From: Chitinophaga sp. S165
GTDB taxonomy: Bacteria > Bacteroidota > Bacteroidia > Chitinophagales > Chitinophagaceae
NCBI RefSeq assembly: GCF_003182155.1
Contig: NZ_QGTG01000001.1
Location: 310,001 to 374,000 of the forward strand
DNA length: 64,000 nucleotides
Reading direction: 5' to 3'
The notes under the pieces are model-generated. The model was not told the origin of the DNA, made no database searches, and saw only the letters and a program-made list of their open reading frames with translations. Position numbers and translations under genes: made by a program. Of the stretch, positions 35,510 through 42,675 are shown one piece after another. Each line of letters opens with the position of its first letter. Position 1 is the stretch's first letter.

Positions 35510-36088
35510 GTTCATATCTGAACGCCAAGAATATCTTGAAAGATCGAAGGTTAGCGTTCTTGAAAGTTGCGATATCTCAAATCGGAGAATCAGAATATTC
35601 TGGTGATAAGAATAATCCAACTATATTCACGTATCATGAGATGGGTAGTGGTGTGGATTGGGATGAAGGAACACCTTGGTGTTCATCTTTTGTGAATTAT
35701 GCTTTATTGGTCGGTAATCTTGAGTTAGGGAGAACAAAGCTTGCTGCTTCCAATTCATGTACTTAAAAGCAAGTAAAGTTGGGTTGGAACAAGTGAACAC
35801 ACCCTTTTATGGATCGTTGATGGTAAGATCTGATAATGGTAACTTCAATGGAGGTACAGGCCATGTTGCTTTTGTGATAGGAAGTCAAGGAGGGTATTTG
35901 CGCAACTTATTTATAATCAGTATATTATGTGGTTAAGTAACGGTGCTACAGTAAACGTAGTTTTAAGAAGTAGGGCAGATAATGTTAGGGATTATCATTT
36001 TACTTCTTTGCCCAAAATTTCGTTAGGAGCGCCATTAGCGGCTCCTGCTACTAAAACTGCCCAAAAGCAAAAGGGAACAGATAGATAA
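35506..36088 (+). pseudogene. Broken TIGR02594/CHAP-like peptidoglycan hydrolase toxin (tip 2)
   Basis: First frame (to 35766) reads RLAFLKVAISQIGESEYSGD, PTIFTYHEMG, DEGTPWCSSFVNYALL, the N-terminal half of a TIGR02594 cysteine hydrolase with catalytic Cys in TPWCSSF. A frameshift near 35755-35760 moves to YLKASKVGLEQVNTPFYGSL and FNGGTGHVAFVIGSQGGY (catalytic His in GHVAFV). A second near 35893 leads to QLIYNQYIMWLSNGATVNVV and a tail ending KQKGTDR at 36088. Two independent frameshifts mean it is inactive unless the sequence has errors. Target would be peptidoglycan in the periplasm. Confidence 0.65.
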
Positions 36089-36109
36089 AGTCTTAACAAA
36101 TAAACAATT

Positions 36110-36506
36110 ATGGGAATTTTTAATTTTTTATTGGTATTGATATTAATTAGTTCTTGTGGTAAAGCACAGAGTAATGAAAAGATTTTAGTGTTTTTAAAAT
36201 CAAAAAATATCGATTCAGTTATTAATAACTGTACTTATCCATTTGATTTAAGTGCAGGTACGATGGTCGATGACGATACAATCGTAGACCAAGGAGTATT
36301 GAAGAAGAAATTAGTTCAATTATCTAAAAATAATTATTTTGATACTTTACTTAAGGGGAAAAACGGTTAAGGGGAATACAATTTATTTTGAATCCCATTC
36401 TTTTAATAGCAAAGGTGAGATGGAATCCGAATCAACAATAATGTTTAATTTTAAAAAGTCAAAAGAGGGAAGAGTTAAACTATATCAAATAGTTTTGGCG
36501 GGTTAA
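36110..36506 (+). pseudogene. Lipoprotein immunity candidate for tip 2, frameshifted
   Basis: Starts MGIFNFLLVLILISSCGKAQ, a lipoprotein signal with lipobox ISSC (Cys16). The first frame stops at 36370. A one-base shift in the A-run near 36360 continues as KTVKGNTIYFESHSFNSKGE and ends at 36506. A periplasmic lipoprotein is what immunity to a cell-wall hydrolase would need, matching the tip 2 toxin. About 131 residues if restored. The homopolymer could reflect slippage, an assembly error or true decay. Confidence 0.55.
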
Positions 36507-36590
36507 CGGTTTTAATAAAAAGACAGAAGTTATAATAGAAGCCTCTTATAAGAGATGTGTTGTTTATATTTTACAAGCAATACTTAAATA

Positions 36591-36622
36591 AAAATCCCCG
36601 GTCCGTCAGACCGGGGATTTTT
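36591..36622 (+). terminator. Strong terminator closing unit 2
   Basis: AAAATCCCCGGTC, loop CGTCA, GACCGGGGATTTTTATT. Long GC-rich stem with flanking A and T runs; works in both directions. Confidence 0.85.
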
Positions 36623-36687
36623 ATTATTGAGCCGTTAAGTATAATATCTAGGAAAAGTGCTTTAGTGCATCAATAGACACCTCAATG

Positions 36688-36737
36688 ATGAAAGAAAAAC
36701 AATATCTTGGGCCAGTTCTTTGAGTAAAAAAGTGTGC
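36688..36737 (+). repeat. Repeated block preceding orphan tips, copy B
   Basis: ATGAAAGAAAAACAATATCT followed by CAGTTCTTTGAGTAAAAAAG and TGTGC. Same block as 33142-33197 and 38617-38671 with a few substitutions and a one-base loss in GGGCCAG. Confidence 0.65.
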
Positions 36738-36773
36738 AGGGCTGTTACAGCTGGATAGGCAGTGGAGTTTAGG

Positions 36774-37818
36774 GGGTATCGTTATGGGTTTAATGGGCAA
36801 GAACATACGAGTGAGCTAGGAGACAATAAATTATACAGCACAGTTCTGGCAATATGATAGTAGAATTGGAAGGCGGTGGAATATAGATGCAGTTTATAAA
36901 CATAGCCCGTATGAAACATTTGCATCAAATCCGACTAGTTACGCGGCCCCTTCGGGATTAGATACTTTTAACTTTAACAGGCGGGTAACAACATATTATC
37001 CGAGCGATGGTGGGCGTCCAACAGGTAGATCTACATTCGATATAACTCAGGTTCGAAGTGGTGGAGCAGATGTATTTATGTATAATCGGACAAATACGGT
37101 AATCGATAGTCGAGGTGGAAAAACTACTACACATACTGTTTTGCATCCAGAAGATCGTGAAAGTGCTAATGGAATGACTACCGGGTTAAATCTGTATTTT
37201 GACGGGGCAATAACGACTGAGCGAAATAATTATGATTGGGAGTCTATAGGTAAGTTGATGTATGCTGATGCTGGATTTAGGACGGAGATGCTTAGCCGTA
37301 ATCCCAAGTCTGCGGACTGGATGTCGAATGCATCTAGTATGGAAGTGATGGAAGGGTTAATGCCTGTTGCTGTTTCATCAGGGGTAGGAAGCTGGGCAGG
37401 CACGAGGTTTTTATCCACTAATTCTGCTGCATCTGGCGCCATCGCATATGGTAATGTTAATGATCCATTTCTTATTTATGCACAAAGAGCAAAGCCATAC
37501 GAGAATTATTTAGATGTCGTGTTGCATGGAAGTCCTCGAGGAGTTTGGTATCGTCCAGACATGATGATTGATCATCGGGTATTAGCGAATTTAATAAGGA
37601 ATAGTCCACAATTTGCCGGACAGCCAATTCGCCTGCTTTCTTGTAATACAGGAAGATTAGCAGATGGTTTTGCCAAAAATTTGAGTAATGCTTTGGGGGT
37701 AGGTGTTAGAGCACCAGAAGATATAATATGGGCATTTCCTGATGGAAAGCTTTCGATTGGCCCCACCTATATTGGCGGTAAGTCATTCGTTAATTTTTCA
37801 GTTGGTATAAAAAAATAA
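36774..37818 (+). pseudogene. Orphan Rhs tip 3 with caspase-like cysteine protease toxin
   Basis: Starts inside an Rhs core (YRYGFNGQEHTSELGDN), then a one-base insertion in AATAAATTAT near 36830 shifts the frame relative to tip 1. From about 36835 the frame is open to 37818 and follows tip 1 closely (NFNRRVTTYYPS, NPKSADWMSNASSMEVMEG) up to about 37380. The C-terminal domain is different: DVVLHGSPRGVWYR with His150 and PIRLLSCNTGRLADGF with Cys189, counted from ATG 37078. The HG...SC pattern fits caspase-like clan CD cysteine proteases such as the RTX CPD type. The toxin half could still be expressed from 37078. Confidence 0.6.
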
Positions 37819-37823
37819 GAGAT

Positions 37824-38231
37824 ATGGATTATAATATGAATAATTGGCCGTTTCAATGGTTTGGTTTTTGGAAAGAATATGGAATAGGATATGAAAACTG
37901 CCCATCAATGCACAATTTTATTGACATAGAAGCTAATAGTAGGTATAATAAGCCGGCTCTTATAAGTTACCTGAAACATTCAAGCATCCTAGTTACAACT
38001 AGTGGTGCAAACTTTCCTTCACCAATTAGTGGTAAGGTGGGCAATAAAGAAGTAAGTATTAAAACCGATGGTAAGTGGTTATGGTTCGATGCAATTATAT
38101 TATCAATAGAGTTCGATGGTTTAGTCATTCCTACAAGATGGTACAATGAAATTGAAGCAAAGGGATTTAATTGTGGTACTGTTACGGAGGATATGATTGC
38201 CGGGTTAAATTGGCCTCCTTTAAATAGTTGA
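37824..38231 (+). CDS. Candidate immunity protein for tip 3
   Basis: 135 residues, starts 5 bp after the tip 3 stop. Trp/Phe-rich N-terminus (NNWPFQWFGFWKEYGIGYEN). No signal peptide and no family recognised. Frame intact even though the Rhs-core end of its tip is shifted. Immunity role by position. Confidence 0.55.
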   Translation: MDYNMNNWPFQWFGFWKEYGIGYENCPSMHNFIDIEANSRYNKPALISYLKHSSILVTTSGANFPSPISGKVGNKEVSIKTDGKWLWFDAIILSIEFDGLVIPTRWYNEIEAKGFNCGTVTEDMIAGLNWPPLNS

Positions 38232-38239
38232 ACATTTGT

Positions 38240-38616
38240 AAGGTGGTATATGAAAACTGGATTGGGTGAGATAGTAAATGGAGGCGCGGCCGGCTGTGGC
38301 GCTGTGCTACGCACTCCCTCCCCAGCGGCCGGCATGACGGTGGTGGCAGATGACCGCTATTAAGCATCGGTTATAGCTGCCAGGCAGTAGACCGCTGACC
38401 GATCAGCAGATGATAAGGCTAGCGCGAACGTGAGCAGTAGTACCCTGGTCAGCACTAGTACTATCTTGCTTCCGTTGACAGGATAGTGGATGCGGTGAGC
38501 GTTAATACCAGGGCTGTACAGCAGAATAAAATCTATCATCAGGAAAACTCCTGGACATCAATAACGCATCCATTATCCTACCAAAGTGCGTGTTATTTTT
38601 TCTTTCAATTGAAATT
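38240..38616 (+). other. GC-rich non-coding stretch in the array, related to 40890-40990
   Basis: Base composition jumps from AT-rich to clearly GC-rich (GAGGCGCGGCCGGC...). Words GCGCGG, TACGCACTC, CCCC and CGGC(C)GGCATG occur in the same order as in 40897-40955, so the two stretches appear homologous. No gene is recognisable. It occupies the place where a convergent XRE gene would be expected in the array pattern. Confidence 0.5.
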
Positions 38617-38671
38617 ACAGATGAAAGAGAAAACATATCTTAGGCTCAGTTCTTTGAGTAAAAAAGTGTGC
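38617..38671 (+). repeat. Repeated block preceding orphan tips, copy C
   Basis: ACAGATGAAAGAGAAAACAT, then TAGGCTCAGTTCTTTGAGTA and AAAAAGTGTGC. Closest to copy A at 33142-33197. Confidence 0.7.
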
Positions 38672-38691
38672 GAAGGTAGGTTGCGTGTCGG

Positions 38692-39704
38692 GGTTATAAT
38701 GCGGGGAGTTATCGCTATGGGTTTAATGGGAAGGAGAATGACAATGAGGTGAAGGGAGAGGGGAATCAGCAGGATTATGGATTTAGAATCTATGATCCGA
38801 GGTTGGGGAGGTTTTTTAGCGTAGATCCATTGACTGGAGACTTCGCGGATCAGTCACCTTATGGATTTGCGGCTAATAGCCCTATTCTTTTTGTTGATGC
38901 GATGGGATTAAGTCCAGAACTAGGAGGCCCACCAACTAAGACGTGAAGAACATATATACGAAGAGTAACATATCGGGAAATTCCAGAACCACCCCGAAAT
39001 GACATTAAATCTATACTATACCGAGAATTTCTAGATGGTCGAAATTCGTTAATATAAGCTCAACGTTAGCTAGTGCAGGGTCTATTTGGACTTGGATGTC
39101 TAAAGCTGGCAATTATGATTATGCAGGTGCGGGAGCTTCTAGTGGTAAAGAAACAGATTTTTATCAGAATATAGAAATTGTCACTAATGATCCTTCTACA
39201 TTAAGCAATGATTATTTAGAACAGGTAAGAACTCGAGTTTTAATAGGTACAGCGACGGATCAGGAGCGACTGTATGGGAAAGAACTTGAGAGAAGAGGCA
39301 TGATGTCGACCGGAGGAAAGGACTTACGGTGTCAACGGGCTTCAGCATTTTTTTTCGAAAGTGGTAAAGCCAGTGAATCTCTTAATAGGTTCTTCAATGC
39401 TAGTGATTTTAGTAAGGCGGTTACAATCGAAACATTAAAGAAAGATAGTTATGTATGGCGTTTTGAACGCATTGGAGATGCTGAAGGAGAAAAACATTTT
39501 TTTACAGATGCCTACGGTGCTGATATGGGCGATGAATATGGGCCAGCAGCAGTGGGAATGCGTTCAAATAATTATACGCTTGTTAAGTATCAAGTATTGA
39601 AAGATACTAAAGTATTAAAATTTACAATCAATAAGACTGAGGTTCGTGGTGTAACAAATATTATAGCACAGAACTGCAAAATAATATTAAAAAAGTCAAT
39701 GAGT
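38692..39704 (+). pseudogene. Orphan Rhs tip 4 with decayed, possibly ART-like toxin
   Basis: Rhs core GYNAGSYRYGFNGKENDNEV, then YGFRIYDPRLGRFFSVDPLT to a TGA at 38946; this core is the one most like the resident Rhs core (nt 31170-31310). Reading past the stop gives YIRRVTYREIPEPPRNDIKS in the same frame, then a shift near 39050 enters the long frame containing SKAGNYDYAGAGASSGKETD. Toxin part: RASAFFFESGKASESLNRFF, SYVWRFERIGDAEGEKHFFT, VKYQVLKDTKVLKFTI, which resembles ADP-ribosyltransferase-like tips (weak). Near 39650 a last shift would give YYSTELQNNIKKVNE, ending at 39704 just before the immunity ATG. At least three lesions. Confidence 0.6.
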
Positions 39705-39705
39705 A

Positions 39706-40107
39706 ATGGAGGATGTTTTAAAATTAATAAATGAGGTAGTTGTAAGTATTAGATCAAAAGATAATGCATGTAGCTACTTTTCACAAGAAGAACTTAATAA
39801 ATTTGAATTTATGTTTGAATTGTGTTTAAATATTATTAGATATGAGCTTCAACTTAGTAATCGATTATCAGATTCTACTGCTGATGCTATGGCTGTAATG
39901 TTTGGATTTATGGCCTTAGAGTATTATAAAAAAGACTATCCAGAAGTTGATAAGAAGTGTGAGGCATTATTCAATAAGCTTATTATTTATAATGAAAAAT
40001 TAAGCAAACATGATTTACGTAGAAAAATTGGGTTAAAAGATATAGAGTGGGCTAGATTTTATAAAAGAACTATATCGAAGCTGTTGCTAAATAATAGAGT
40101 AGATTAG
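39706..40107 (+). CDS. Candidate immunity protein for tip 4
   Basis: 133 residues, almost entirely alpha-helical by pattern, cytoplasmic. ATG lies one base after the restored stop of tip 4. No recognised family. Intact frame while its toxin is broken, as expected if immunity is retained longer than the toxin. Confidence 0.55.
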   Translation: MEDVLKLINEVVVSIRSKDNACSYFSQEELNKFEFMFELCLNIIRYELQLSNRLSDSTADAMAVMFGFMALEYYKKDYPEVDKKCEALFNKLIIYNEKLSKHDLRRKIGLKDIEWARFYKRTISKLLLNNRVD

Positions 40108-40122
40108 CTTTTACCTCTATCT

Positions 40123-40174
40123 AATAAATGATAAGCCCTAGGTCTAGATGAAGATCTAGGGCTTATCATTTATT
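40123..40174. terminator. Bidirectional terminator between immunity 4 and the XRE gene
   Basis: Perfect 19-bp arms, AATAAATGATAAGCCCTAG at 40123-40141 and CTAGGGCTTATCATTTATT at 40156-40174, with a 14-nt loop. It overlaps the XRE stop codon (40170-40172). Confidence 0.9.
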
Positions 40175-40509
40175 GGATAGCCTTGAGTTTAACATTATTA
40201 ATCATAGCATCAAGAGCGTAGAGGATACATTTTTTATCTTGCTCGGGAAACCTCGCGATATCATTTAATCTTTTGAGCATAGAGGGGTCTTTTAAGAGTT
40301 CCCTGTCTTCTGATTCCCCCAAAAAGATAGCCCACCGTAGTATCGAGTACTTCAGCGAGTTTTTTTACAACATCAATAGTTGGCTTTACCTCATCCCGTT
40401 CATATTTACCAATGATGGAATGATGTGATTCTACTTGTCTGGCCAGTTCAGCCTGGGAGAAGCCTTTAGCCTCTCTTGCTTCCCTTAGTTTTTTGCCAAA
40501 GCTGCTCAT
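40170..40509 (-). pseudogene. XRE-family regulator, frameshifted in a G-run
   Basis: From ATG 40509: SFGKKLREAREAKGFSQAEL, ARQVESHHSIIGKYERDEVK, a standard HTH_3 DNA-binding domain (about residues 5-60), then LAEVLDTTVGYLFG. At about 40313-40317 an extra G in a G5 run shifts the frame; restoring it gives GESEDRELLKDPSMLKRLND and a tail ending NNVKLKAIQ at 40170. The same tail type is found in the two fragments at 33010 and 34809, so this is the reference copy. Likely an autoregulator or regulator of the cassette. The G-run may be a slippage site, so loss of function is not certain. Confidence 0.75.
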
Positions 40510-40520
40510 AATTCGCATTT

Positions 40521-40549
40521 ATGGTATTGCGGGAATCGAACCCGCATCC
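40521..40549 (-). other. tRNA/tmRNA-like 3' end fragment (T-arm)
   Basis: On the minus strand GGATGCGGGTTCGATTCCCG then CAATACCAT: a perfect 5-bp T stem (GCGGG/CCCGC) around the 7-nt TTCGATT loop, followed by a 7-nt acceptor-like stretch. No D-arm, anticodon arm or matching acceptor 5' strand (TGGTATT) was found upstream, so it is not a complete tRNA. Such 3' fragments are left by elements that integrate into tRNA or tmRNA genes. It lies 12 bp before the XRE ATG. Confidence 0.45.
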
Positions 40550-40990
40550 AAACAAATCGAGGTTGATATTTACATAGAGACATAAAATAACAAATAAGTG
40601 CTTTAGCTGGTTGACGGAATCAGCAAAAGCATTCTCGCTGCCTCCTCGGGGCCGAGTAGAAAGCTGCGCCAGGCTGAGCGCAAGTGTTACGCTATGCAAG
40701 AGGCTCAAGCGCAGCCTGTCACAGTTGTTTGCGTCCCTCGATCTTTGTTCGCGCAACTCTCAGTGCGGCGGACTCGTATATTAGTTCTGATACAGTCATT
40801 CCTACGCTTTGGCTCGTTTATCCGCCACCAGCCTCGCTCCACGACCTTATCTTTTGTCTTTACCATGCGCTGCGTTCCTGGCTACAAACAAGATTAAGCG
40901 CGGTCAGTTATCGCTGCGTGTTACGCACTCACGCCCCGGCAGCATGGTGGATGATATTGTCTAGCACCGAGTGATAGTGGTATCTAAATT
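40550..40990 (-). other. GC-rich, structured, probably non-coding region
   Basis: Sharply more GC-rich than the array. On the minus strand the words GCTGCGC...GCGCAGC and TGAGC...GCTCA nest into a long hairpin (about 40660-40715), and GTGCGTAACAC repeats occur near 40920 and 40690. Open frames here lack any recognisable domain. One part (40897-40955) is related to 38283-38345. It ends in the T-arm fragment. Could be a structured RNA or remnant of an integrated element; I cannot assign it. Confidence 0.4.
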
Positions 40991-41063
40991 TTAGATTTAA
41001 AAAAAAAACCAACTCCTGTCACAAAACCCCGCTTTTGCACTCTATCTGCAAAACGCATATTTC

Positions 41064-41693
41064 ATGACACAAGAAAGCAAACGACAGGCAATTAAAACGC
41101 TGCACTATTTCTCTGGCATCACCCTATCCTTATTTATTGGTATTCATCTGATTAACCATTTGTATTCATTTGCCGGACCAGAGGCCCATATGGCGCTGAT
41201 GGAGAAATTCAGGAAAGTATATCGGCATCCGGTGATAGAAAGTATTCTGTTCCTAGTGGTATTGATCCAGGTCATATCAGGTGTTAAACTGTTGTTCAAC
41301 CGGAATGCAAAAACAGTAGCAGAAAAGATACAGATATATACAGGGCTTTATCTTTCGCTCTTCCTGATAGGTCACGTTGGTGCAGTCATAGAGGCTAGAC
41401 TGGTGGAAGACCTGGACACTAATTTCTATTATACAGTAGCAGGGCTGAACATGAATCCAGCTACCTGGTTCTTCATCCCTTATTACTTCCTGGACGTTTG
41501 TGCGATTAGCATGCACATAGCAGCTATACACTATTTGAAGACAAAGTCAAAGAAGGGAGCTTATCTGATTGGAGGCACCGGTATTCTGGCAGCAGCGCTT
41601 ATCATTGCAGGATACACCAACTTTTTCCAATGGCGGGAAACACCACCAAAAGAACGTGCATTTATAGAGAAATACTTTGGTAAAGGTTATTGA
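41064..41693 (+). CDS. Polytopic membrane protein, cytochrome b-like
   Basis: 209 residues, about five transmembrane helices (near 15-34, 58-76, 90-108, 131-155, 170-188). Histidines are placed in or near helices (H14, H28, H32, plus HVGAV and MHIAAIHYL), a layout like succinate/fumarate dehydrogenase cytochrome b subunits, but no dehydrogenase genes are adjacent. Ends 2 bp from the stop of the convergent sigma factor gene. Heme binding is a guess from the histidine pattern. Confidence 0.55.
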   Translation: MTQESKRQAIKTLHYFSGITLSLFIGIHLINHLYSFAGPEAHMALMEKFRKVYRHPVIESILFLVVLIQVISGVKLLFNRNAKTVAEKIQIYTGLYLSLFLIGHVGAVIEARLVEDLDTNFYYTVAGLNMNPATWFFIPYYFLDVCAISMHIAAIHYLKTKSKKGAYLIGGTGILAAALIIAGYTNFFQWRETPPKERAFIEKYFGKGY

Positions 41694-41695
41694 TA

Positions 41696-42559
41696 TCAGA
41701 GAAGGAATTTCATTTTATCGGGGTTTCTGATGCCGAACAAATGACTGATCTTATTGTCCTGATCGAAAACCGGTATCAGGATGGTATCAAGATCACTGGT
41801 CAGTTTGTTCTCAAACAGGACCCCGGTTTCCATATTCACATCTTTTATGGTATACGACAAGTCCTTACCAAATTTAAGGGCGCCATTTGCGAGGTACATC
41901 ATTACACTATGCAGGCCAGAGACAGGTTTCATAGCAGTAGAAGCCTTGCCGCCGCCGTCCATGAAAAGTGTAACCTCTTTTGACAGATAGGTCTCCAGCT
42001 GTTTAACATCGCCGTTTAAACATGCCGTAATAAATGCCCTGATCATTTCTTCCTTCTCTAGACTAGAGGGACTATATTTTGCTTTGCCGGTTTTCAGCTT
42101 TTCTTTAGCCCGATGTAATTGTTGCCTGCAATTAGCTTCAGTGATACCAATCAGGGACGCTATTTCGTCATAGTCGTAATCGAAGCTTTCACGAAGCAGG
42201 AAAACAGCCCTTTCCTGGGGATTAAGTTTCTGTAGCAATACTAACAATGCATAGGAAATATCACTCTGCAGCAGGTCCGGGAAACGTTCATGGGCGACAG
42301 GCTCGGGAAGATCGATTCCCGGGTATACTACATGCTTTCTTTTTTCGAGTATAGCAAAGCAACCGTGAATGACTGACCGGACAAGGTACCTTTCGGGATC
42401 TTTTATGTTGTCAAACGGCTGACGTGAAAAGGAGATATAAATGTCGTTCAGAACATCTTCGGCATCACTCACGCTTTCAGTCATTTTATATGCCAATCCA
42501 TAAAGTCTGGATTTCTGTTGTAGAAAGAATGATAATTGAGCCTGGCTGTCTGACATCAC
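41696..42559 (-). CDS. ECF sigma factor, ECF41-type with SnoaL-like C-terminus
   Basis: 287 residues: sigma2 (about 8-75, RLYGLAYKMTESVSDAEDVL), sigma4 (about 105-155, LNPQERAVFLLRESFDYDYDEIASLIG) and a C-terminal SnoaL_2-like domain (about 170-287). Three signatures known for ECF41 are present or near-present: DLPEPV (WLPEP in the family), DGGGK and NPDKM (NPDKL). In this group the C-terminal domain replaces an anti-sigma factor and modulates activity. ECF41 genes usually sit beside a COE-type oxidoreductase; here the neighbour is the membrane protein. Confidence 0.85.
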   Translation of the reverse strand: MMSDSQAQLSFFLQQKSRLYGLAYKMTESVSDAEDVLNDIYISFSRQPFDNIKDPERYLVRSVIHGCFAILEKRKHVVYPGIDLPEPVAHERFPDLLQSDISYALLVLLQKLNPQERAVFLLRESFDYDYDEIASLIGITEANCRQQLHRAKEKLKTGKAKYSPSSLEKEEMIRAFITACLNGDVKQLETYLSKEVTLFMDGGGKASTAMKPVSGLHSVMMYLANGALKFGKDLSYTIKDVNMETGVLFENKLTSDLDTILIPVFDQDNKISHLFGIRNPDKMKFLL

Positions 42560-42621
42560 AATATGGAAAATGGTCTTGGGTGCGAAATTAAGTCTAATTA
42601 TCGACTATAGGGGTTATAATG

Positions 42622-42658
42622 AATAAAGGCATCCTGGTAATACCACGATGCCTTTATT
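42622..42658 (-). terminator. Terminator of the S8 peptidase gene
   Basis: AATAAAGGCATC at 42622-42633 pairs perfectly with GATGCCTTTATT at 42647-42658. It lies between the peptidase stop and the sigma-factor start. Confidence 0.75.
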
Positions 42659-42675
42659 TTATAAGGGGAGAGATG

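Noticed and set aside
36570..36625. CRISPR-like or repeat array
   Set aside because: The repeat is one strong terminator hairpin; no regularly spaced direct repeats were found anywhere in the window.
15316..40509. Prophage or Tc-toxin insecticidal complex
   Set aside because: No phage structural, integrase or TcA genes were seen; the Rhs-type core, PA14/DUF5977 domains and immunity genes fit a polymorphic-toxin locus better.
40550..40974. Open frames and a tmRNA in the GC-rich stretch
   Set aside because: The frames have no domains, and the expected tmRNA features (GGATTCGAC start, resume codon with a tag ending in ALAA, acceptor 5' strand) are missing; only a T-arm is present.
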